12,152 nt of DNA from Candidatus Bathyarchaeota archaeon (GTDB taxonomy: Archaea > Thermoproteota > Bathyarchaeia > 40CM-2-53-6 > RBG-13-38-9): NCBI GenBank assembly GCA_026394315.1, contig JAPKYM010000191.1:1-12152 (forward strand), written 5' to 3'. This document shows, in pieces, positions 7,943 through 12,152 of the stretch. The notes under the pieces were generated by a model. That model made no database searches, was not told where the DNA came from, and was given only the letters and a program-made list of their open reading frames with translations. The position numbers and the translations under genes were made by a program. Every line of letters begins with the position of its first letter. Position 1 is the first letter of the stretch.

Positions 7943-8860
7943 TTACTCAGCTTCAAGAGATCGTAGGACTTCATCAACACTCATTAGAGACAGATCATCA
8001 AGTCTGGCTTGGCTGGCCAGAACCTTGTATGCTCCAACACATCTTTTGGAGACTTGATCGATTAGTATTGGAGGAAGATTTGGTGGCTGGCCGTCACCAG
8101 TGTATCCTCTTCTCATCAGGAAATCTCTCAGAAACTCTTTGTCCAAGGAGTGTGCTTCCTGTCTTTCACCTATACGATAATGTTTCTTGGACCAGAGTCG
8201 GGCTGAATCATGAGTTGGAGGTTCATCAATTTGTATTAGTTCACCTTTGACTTTGCCATATTCAAGCTTGAAATCAGGTATCATCAAATCCTTTCTTGCA
8301 GCTTCTTTCTTATAGAAGTCGTAGAGCCTGAATGTAGCTTCTTCAAGTATCGACCATTCGTCTCTCGAGACTATCCCCTTGTTAATAGCGTCACTCTTCG
8401 ACAGTTCAATGTCATGTCCTACTTCACTTTTGGTAGTTGGTGTAAGTATGATCTCAGGCAATTCCTCAGCTAGTTGCAGTCCATTTGGAAGACTTAATCC
8501 ACTGATGAAGTGTTCCCCCCCAATGTATTTGCGCCATGCCGAACCGTAAATGTGACTTCTGGCGACCCATTCAATATCTATTCTATCAGCTCTCAGGACT
8601 TCTATGCTTCTCTCATCGGTCTTTTCAATGAAATGATTGGGGAATATCGATTTAGTTTTCTCCAACCAGTAGGCAGATAGTTGATTGAGTGCCCATCCTT
8701 TGGACGGTATTCCATTCGGAAGAATAACATCAAAGGCTGATACTCTGTCAGTGGAGACTATGAGCAGGTGGTTTTCTTTTTCATATATGTCACGGACTTT
8801 TCCTCGTTTGAGGACAGGCAGTGGGTAGTTTGACTGTATCAGGATCTCGCTGTTCATCAT
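7943..8860 (-). CDS. purC: Phosphoribosylaminoimidazole-succinocarboxamide (SAICAR) synthase
   Basis: The enzyme joins aspartate to CAIR with ATP to form SAICAR in purine synthesis. The 305-residue length matches the longer yeast/archaeal form rather than the bacterial form of about 240. Motifs seen: the ATP-binding KRGKVRDIYE (18-27), STDRVSAFDVILPNGIPSKG (36-55, the family signature), YGSAWRKY (105-112), LTPTTKSEVGHDIELSKS (139-156), IPDFKLEYGKVKGELIQIDE (194-213), THDSARLW (216-223) and SLDKEFLRDFL (238-248). The start is set at the ATG at 8860 because a GAGG (8867-8870) lies 6 bases upstream; an in-frame TTG at 8872 would overlap that site. No other pur gene is adjacent, so it appears monocistronic. 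It is divergent from the permease gene. Confidence 0.96.
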   Translation of the reverse strand: MMNSEILIQSNYPLPVLKRGKVRDIYEKENHLLIVSTDRVSAFDVILPNGIPSKGWALNQLSAYWLEKTKSIFPNHFIEKTDERSIEVLRADRIDIEWVARSHIYGSAWRKYIGGEHFISGLSLPNGLQLAEELPEIILTPTTKSEVGHDIELSKSDAINKGIVSRDEWSILEEATFRLYDFYKKEAARKDLMIPDFKLEYGKVKGELIQIDEPPTHDSARLWSKKHYRIGERQEAHSLDKEFLRDFLMRRGYTGDGQPPNLPPILIDQVSKRCVGAYKVLASQARLDDLSLMSVDEVLRSLEAE

Positions 8861-8888
8861 TCTGAACCTCAAATTGCAGTGATAGTTA

Positions 8889-8901
8889 AGATTCTGAGTC
8901 T
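8889..8901. repeat. Imperfect inverted repeat upstream of purC
   Basis: AGATTCTGAGTCT reads as an inverted repeat about a central T with one mismatched pair. Its centre is 35 bases upstream of the purC ATG, a position where an operator near the transcription start would lie. Short imperfect repeats like this arise by chance, so the regulatory reading is speculative. Confidence 0.2.
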
Positions 8902-9129
8902 AATGAATGAAGCGGTAGTTTTCTAATCATAATCGTATTCAAATCAGCGAAAGCATTATCTGCTCGAAGATGACTGTTGTGGCCCAAAATAGTACTGCAG
9001 AATGAAGAGCCCAGTGTCGACTCTTGCGGTACCTTCCCTGATTGCGAACCTCTAAAGTGGCCTCTTGATATTGAAGATCGTATGTGAAGCATTGATTCAG
9101 CTTGAATACATCTGTAAGGTCTTGGAATT

Positions 9130-9145
9130 CATTTCTTTGGAAATG
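9130..9145. repeat. Short inverted repeat upstream of the permease
   Basis: CATTTC (9130-9135) and GAAATG (9140-9145) form a perfect 6-bp stem with a 4-base loop, ending 27 bases before the permease ATG. It could be an operator or an mRNA leader hairpin. The evidence is only the symmetry and the position. Confidence 0.2.
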
Positions 9146-9172
9146 TCGGTGTGATGTTGGTTGGAGACATTC

Positions 9173-10087
9173 ATGTTCTATGCGATTACGTCTTCACTGT
9201 TCTTCTCTATTTTCATGTTTGCTGCCAAGTATGTGATATCGAAGAAGATGAGCAGCTTTATTTCCTTCATTTACATGCAGGGCATTTTGATAGTAGCTAT
9301 CTTCCCCATTCTGTCCTTGATAATCGCGCCAGGCCAGGTTACTCTGCCCCCTGCGGAAGTGATTCCCTACGCGTACATCTCTGGAGCAACCTCTATCATA
9401 GCCTATCTGTTGACGTATTATGGTCTAACCAAATATGATGCTTCTTCCGCTGTTCCCATTGTAGGAATAAAGCCTATCTTCGTTATCCCTCTCAGCTATG
9501 TTTTCCTCGGAGAATTCTATGGCTTCGATGTTATTCTATGGATTATCATTGCTGTTTTAGGAGCAGTCATGACTTCATGGGATGAGAACATAAGGGCAAG
9601 GCAGCTCTTCTCATTCAAGAACAAAGCACTTTGGATTTTCATGGCTGCGGCTTTTCTATACACCGCCGGGAATGTGGCCGTTAAGCCTGCGATGAAGCTG
9701 GTGACGAATTTCAACTTCCTGGTTTGGCGTGAAATCGGTTGGTTTTGTGTCTTGTTGGCATTGATGCCATTGATATTTCATGAAGAAAACTGGGCGAGTC
9801 TGCGAGGGGAATGGAGAGGTGCCTTGCGGGCTGTGCTTCTGGTCGTGTTGGCGCAATATTTCGGTTATATATTGTTGTTCTATGCTTTAGGGTTCTCTGT
9901 CCAGATCACTGAGGGGCTGAATGGTAGTCAGGGTCTTTTCGCTGTTGCTGCCGGGTTTGTGTTGTCTAGGACCAAATCAGGGTTAATTTCTGAGAGGCAC
10001 GAAAGCAGAATATACCTAATAAGAGCTGTGGGGGCGTTGTTGATCCTATTTGGCACTTACGAGCTTTCCTACGCATTCAGAAGTTGA
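9173..10087 (+). CDS. EamA/DMT-superfamily permease, ten transmembrane segments
   Basis: This is a 304-residue integral membrane protein of the drug/metabolite transporter type. About ten hydrophobic segments are visible (roughly 2-22, 28-52, 63-84, 91-112, 117-134, 151-169, 178-200, 216-240, 244-264, 280-299), giving two five-helix halves. The first half carries the typical EamA pattern: TKYDASSAVPIVGIKPIF followed by SYVFLGEF and the helix IIIAVLGAVMTS. The second half is more divergent, with a matching but weaker GSQGLFAVAAGFVLSR. The substrate cannot be deduced. The start is placed at the ATG at 9173, which has a GGAG (9163-9166) 6 bases upstream; an in-frame TTG at 9161 would add four residues and overlap that site. 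Neighbours are unrelated metabolic genes and give no hint of substrate. It converges on pgk. Confidence 0.88.
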   Translation: MFYAITSSLFFSIFMFAAKYVISKKMSSFISFIYMQGILIVAIFPILSLIIAPGQVTLPPAEVIPYAYISGATSIIAYLLTYYGLTKYDASSAVPIVGIKPIFVIPLSYVFLGEFYGFDVILWIIIAVLGAVMTSWDENIRARQLFSFKNKALWIFMAAAFLYTAGNVAVKPAMKLVTNFNFLVWREIGWFCVLLALMPLIFHEENWASLRGEWRGALRAVLLVVLAQYFGYILLFYALGFSVQITEGLNGSQGLFAVAAGFVLSRTKSGLISERHESRIYLIRAVGALLILFGTYELSYAFRS

Positions 10088-10125
10088 CTAGAGAATTCTG
10101 CAGATATCGAATGCCTCTTTAGTTC

Positions 10126-10135
10126 TAGCGCGCTA
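10126..10135. repeat. GC-rich palindrome, 10 bp, in the permease-pgk gap
   Basis: TAGCGCGCTA is a perfect palindrome that lies 39 bases after the permease stop codon in a 204-base convergent gap. It is a shortened copy of the 12-bp palindrome upstream of sua5. Being downstream of both flanking genes, it is not at a usual promoter-operator position. Confidence 0.35.
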
Positions 10136-10223
10136 CATTTGGTTTCAACATGTGTGGCCAATTGATCTCGGTATTCGAGTTGGCTTATCCTTGTCAGATT
10201 TCCTGAAGCGCGCGGGGTCATAC

Positions 10224-10244
10224 ACGTATCGATACCTGATACGT
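10224..10244. repeat. 7-bp inverted repeat in the permease-pgk gap
   Basis: ACGTATC (10224-10230) and GATACGT (10238-10244) are perfect complements around a 7-base loop (GATACCT), and the inner GTATCGATAC is itself palindromic. It lies 47 bases beyond the pgk stop and 136 bases beyond the permease stop, between convergent genes. It may be a transcript-end hairpin or a protein-binding site. There is no T run next to it on either strand. Confidence 0.35.
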
Positions 10245-10291
10245 CAGATGCGATGGTTTGGGAGTGTAGTCTCTGACTTGCCTCGGATAAC

Positions 10292-11482
10292 TCATTTGTC
10301 GCTGAGGATCTCGATTCCTGGAAGGATCTTTCCTCCCACGTATTCGAGTGAGGCTCCTCCACCAGTTGAAATATGGCTGACTTCGGATTCCTTTACTCCT
10401 GCTTTTTCCAAGGCTGAGACCGAATCACCGCCAGCGATTATCGTTGTTGATCCGCGGAAATGTGCCAAAGCAATTGCCTGAGCGACGTCTGTAGTCCCGT
10501 GGGAGAACTCCCTAATCTCAAATAAGCCCATAGGACCGTTCCAAAACACGGTTCCTCCTCCAGAAGCTATTATTGACGTATATCTTTGTGAGGTTAAGGG
10601 TCCTATGTCAAATCCCTTCATATTCGCAGGGATCCCGCCCCGTACTAGCTCAGCTTGGGTAGGGAGATCAACATCTGGTGAAATTATGTGATCCTCAGGA
10701 AGCAGTATTTTCTCTTCTCTTTTTAGAATCTCGCTTCCCCAAGCTAGGACATCATTTTCTATCGGAGATTTGCCAATAGAGACTCCTTTTGATGCTAGCA
10801 GAGTGTATGCTATGCAGCCTCCGACCAGCACTTTATCCACCTTCTCAATCAGGTTCTTCATTGCATCTATCTTGTCGCGAATCTTTGCTCCTCCGACCAC
10901 TAGGATGAAAGGATGATCAGGCTCATCCCTGACCTTCCTTAAGTAAGTCAAATCCTTCTGCAATTGAAGGCCCGCAAGTCTGTACTGCAAAAGGGCAGGT
11001 ACTCCGTAGGTCGACGAATGCTTCCTGTGGGAGGCACTGAAAGCGTCATTGACAAAGACCTCTGCAAGCGAGGCGAGGGCGCGTGAGAACTCACCATCGT
11101 TCTTCTCTTCTTCCACATGGAAGCGTAGGTTCTCAAGGAGGAGGATCTCTCCAACTCTTAGATCCTTCACAGCGTTCTCGACATCTTTGCCGATACATTC
11201 ACCGACCCATTTTACCCTCTTACTGGTAAGGCTCTGGAGACGCTCAGCCGTAGGTCGCAACGACATAGCTGGATCAGGCTTTCCATCTGGTCTACCTAGA
11301 TGTGACACTACTACGAGCTTTGCTCCTCTTGAACAGAGATAGTCCAATGTTGGAATTGAACTTCTTATCCTATAGTCATCGTCGACCTTTCCCTCCTTCA
11401 AAGGCACATTGAAATCAACCCTAACTAGAACGATTTTTCCATCATAGAATTCATCTGGAAAATCTGTTATAGAAGCCTTCAT
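10292..11482 (-). CDS. pgk: Phosphoglycerate kinase
   Basis: This 396-residue cytosolic enzyme interconverts 1,3-bisphosphoglycerate plus ADP with 3-phosphoglycerate plus ATP, in glycolysis and gluconeogenesis. Both lobes are complete. In the N-lobe, the substrate-binding signature VRVDFNVPL (20-28), SHLGRPDG (60-67), LENLRFHVEEE (116-126) and FVNDAFSASHRKHSS (143-157) are visible. In the C-lobe, VVGGAKIRDKI (195-205), WNGPMGLFE (314-322), GGDSVSALEK (351-360) and SHISTGGGASLEYV (369-382) provide nucleotide and catalytic-loop residues. The start is placed at the ATG at 11482, where GGGAG lies 8 bases upstream; an in-frame TTG at 11509 would add nine residues unlike the usual PGK N-terminus. 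It lies 50 bases downstream of apgM with no TATA box between them, so the two are probably co-transcribed. Confidence 0.97.
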   Translation of the reverse strand: MKASITDFPDEFYDGKIVLVRVDFNVPLKEGKVDDDYRIRSSIPTLDYLCSRGAKLVVVSHLGRPDGKPDPAMSLRPTAERLQSLTSKRVKWVGECIGKDVENAVKDLRVGEILLLENLRFHVEEEKNDGEFSRALASLAEVFVNDAFSASHRKHSSTYGVPALLQYRLAGLQLQKDLTYLRKVRDEPDHPFILVVGGAKIRDKIDAMKNLIEKVDKVLVGGCIAYTLLASKGVSIGKSPIENDVLAWGSEILKREEKILLPEDHIISPDVDLPTQAELVRGGIPANMKGFDIGPLTSQRYTSIIASGGGTVFWNGPMGLFEIREFSHGTTDVAQAIALAHFRGSTTIIAGGDSVSALEKAGVKESEVSHISTGGGASLEYVGGKILPGIEILSDK

Positions 11483-11532
11483 CCTCACATCTCCCTCATT
11501 GAGAATCAATTCCTAGCCTGTTCGACTCATTC

Positions 11533-12152
11533 CTAATCAAGCATAGACATCAGTAAAGGCATCAAATTCGACCCTATCGGGATAATCCCCAAGCTACCCT
11601 TTGCACAGTTCTTCTCGCAAAATCTTCCGACCCCGTCTTTCTGGAGGTTCCTTCCGGCAATAAGTAATGGTACTGGATCGTCTGAATGTGTCTTCATCTT
11701 GCACGGGGTTGCGTGGTCGGCTGTCACACAGACTAGGGTCTTCTTGAGAACCAGTACATCGAGTATCTTACCGAAGAAGTCTCTATCAACAGTCTCTATT
11801 GACTTCCTCTTTAGTTCGAAATCACCGTCGTGGGCTGGTTCATCAGGTCCCTTGATGTGGACATAGAAGCAGTCATGATATTGAAGATTACCGCACAATT
11901 CGTCAGCCTTCAGTTGGCTGTCGATACTCAGATTACCTGAGGGTGGTGGGAGTTCTATAGTTGTCATGCCAGCGAGTACTGCTATTCCTTTCTCGACCGG
12001 CATCTCGACCAAGCAGGCGAAATCGGCGTCGAAATTCTTGTTTATATTAAACAGGTCCGGTAGTCTGTCGCCTGCATCCCTGGACTGTATGGCGTTGGCT
12101 TTCAGTTTTCCAGATTGCTCACGCTTACTATTGACATGGTGATTCTCAAGTA
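11533..12152 (-). CDS. apgM: 2,3-bisphosphoglycerate-independent phosphoglycerate mutase, archaeal type, 5'-truncated
   Basis: The C-terminal 206 codons of an ApgM-type mutase are present and the frame stays open to the right edge, so about half of a protein of roughly 400 residues is missing. The enzyme interconverts 3- and 2-phosphoglycerate; it belongs to the alkaline phosphatase superfamily and uses a bound metal pair. Visible motifs are KANAIQSRDAG near the edge, HIKGPDEPAHDGDFELKRKS, the metal-ligand motif TADHATPCKMKTHSDDPVPL, and the C-terminal NCAKGSLGIIPIGSNLMPLL. These distinguish it from the bacterial GpmI and the cofactor-dependent GpmA. An internal TTG at 12012 is not the start, because family sequence continues upstream of it. 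It precedes pgk on the same strand, so consecutive pathway steps are linked. Confidence 0.93.
   Translation of the reverse strand, partial: LENHHVNSKREQSGKLKANAIQSRDAGDRLPDLFNINKNFDADFACLVEMPVEKGIAVLAGMTTIELPPPSGNLSIDSQLKADELCGNLQYHDCFYVHIKGPDEPAHDGDFELKRKSIETVDRDFFGKILDVLVLKKTLVCVTADHATPCKMKTHSDDPVPLLIAGRNLQKDGVGRFCEKNCAKGSLGIIPIGSNLMPLLMSMLD

Larger units (their letters stand above)
8861..9172. other. Divergent intergenic region between purC and the permease
   Basis: These 312 bases contain no gene I can support. On the purC side there is an AT-rich GATTATGATT (minus strand, 8925-8934) that could act as a TATA element, and an imperfect 13-bp inverted repeat at 8889-8901. On the permease side is a small perfect inverted repeat at 9130-9145. 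No clear TATA box could be placed for the permease. The middle, about 8950-9120, has nothing recognisable. Confidence 0.5.

Noticed and set aside
7885..8250. Plus-strand 121-codon open frame
   Set aside because: It lies opposite purC and across the end of sua5, has no family motifs, and the minus-strand frame is unmistakably PurC.
10069..10481. Open frames on both strands across the permease-pgk gap
   Set aside because: Both run into well-supported genes in other frames, show no recognisable domains, and have compositions typical of noncoding translation.
1..12152. A hidden defence, mobile or other novel multi-gene system
   Set aside because: Every sizeable frame that looks real belongs to a known housekeeping family. 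There are no integrases, transposases, terminal repeats, CRISPR repeats or clusters of unknown genes.

Overview
This is an ordinary stretch of chromosome, most likely archaeal, that carries housekeeping metabolism genes. The archaeal assignment rests on four observations. A cofactor-independent phosphoglycerate mutase of the archaeal (ApgM) type sits directly upstream of phosphoglycerate kinase. The threonylcarbamoyl-AMP synthase is the long, two-domain Sua5 form. TTTATA boxes with purine-rich upstream bases sit where archaeal TATA boxes sit. One gene (sua5) appears to make a nearly leaderless transcript, while others have short GAGG or GGAG Shine-Dalgarno motifs. I cannot name the lineage from the sequence alone; a mesophilic TACK-type archaeon is only a guess. 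No rRNA, tRNA, CRISPR array, transposon or phage gene was found.

Layout, left to right. The 3' half of carA enters from the left edge and overlaps complete carB by 4 bases (GTGA); together they encode carbamoyl-phosphate synthase, which feeds pyrimidine and arginine synthesis. Convergent to them is a large Mg2+-type P-type ATPase (MgtA/P3B family, minus strand). It is separated by a 350-base divergent intergenic region from sua5 (plus strand), which makes the activated intermediate for the tRNA modification t6A. sua5 converges, with a 47-base gap, on purC (minus strand, purine synthesis). A 312-base divergent region separates purC from a ten-helix EamA/DMT-type permease (plus strand), which converges on pgk. 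pgk and the truncated apgM at the right edge form a minus-strand pair encoding consecutive steps of glycolysis/gluconeogenesis.

Only carA-carB and apgM-pgk look like operons; the other genes alternate strand and are probably monocistronic. The unexplained structure is confined to the intergenic regions. A GC-rich palindrome, TAGCGCGC(GC)TA, occurs in two separate gaps, and there are several short inverted repeats. The ATPase has two CxxC pairs that I do not expect in this family. I found no evidence of an undescribed multi-gene system here.
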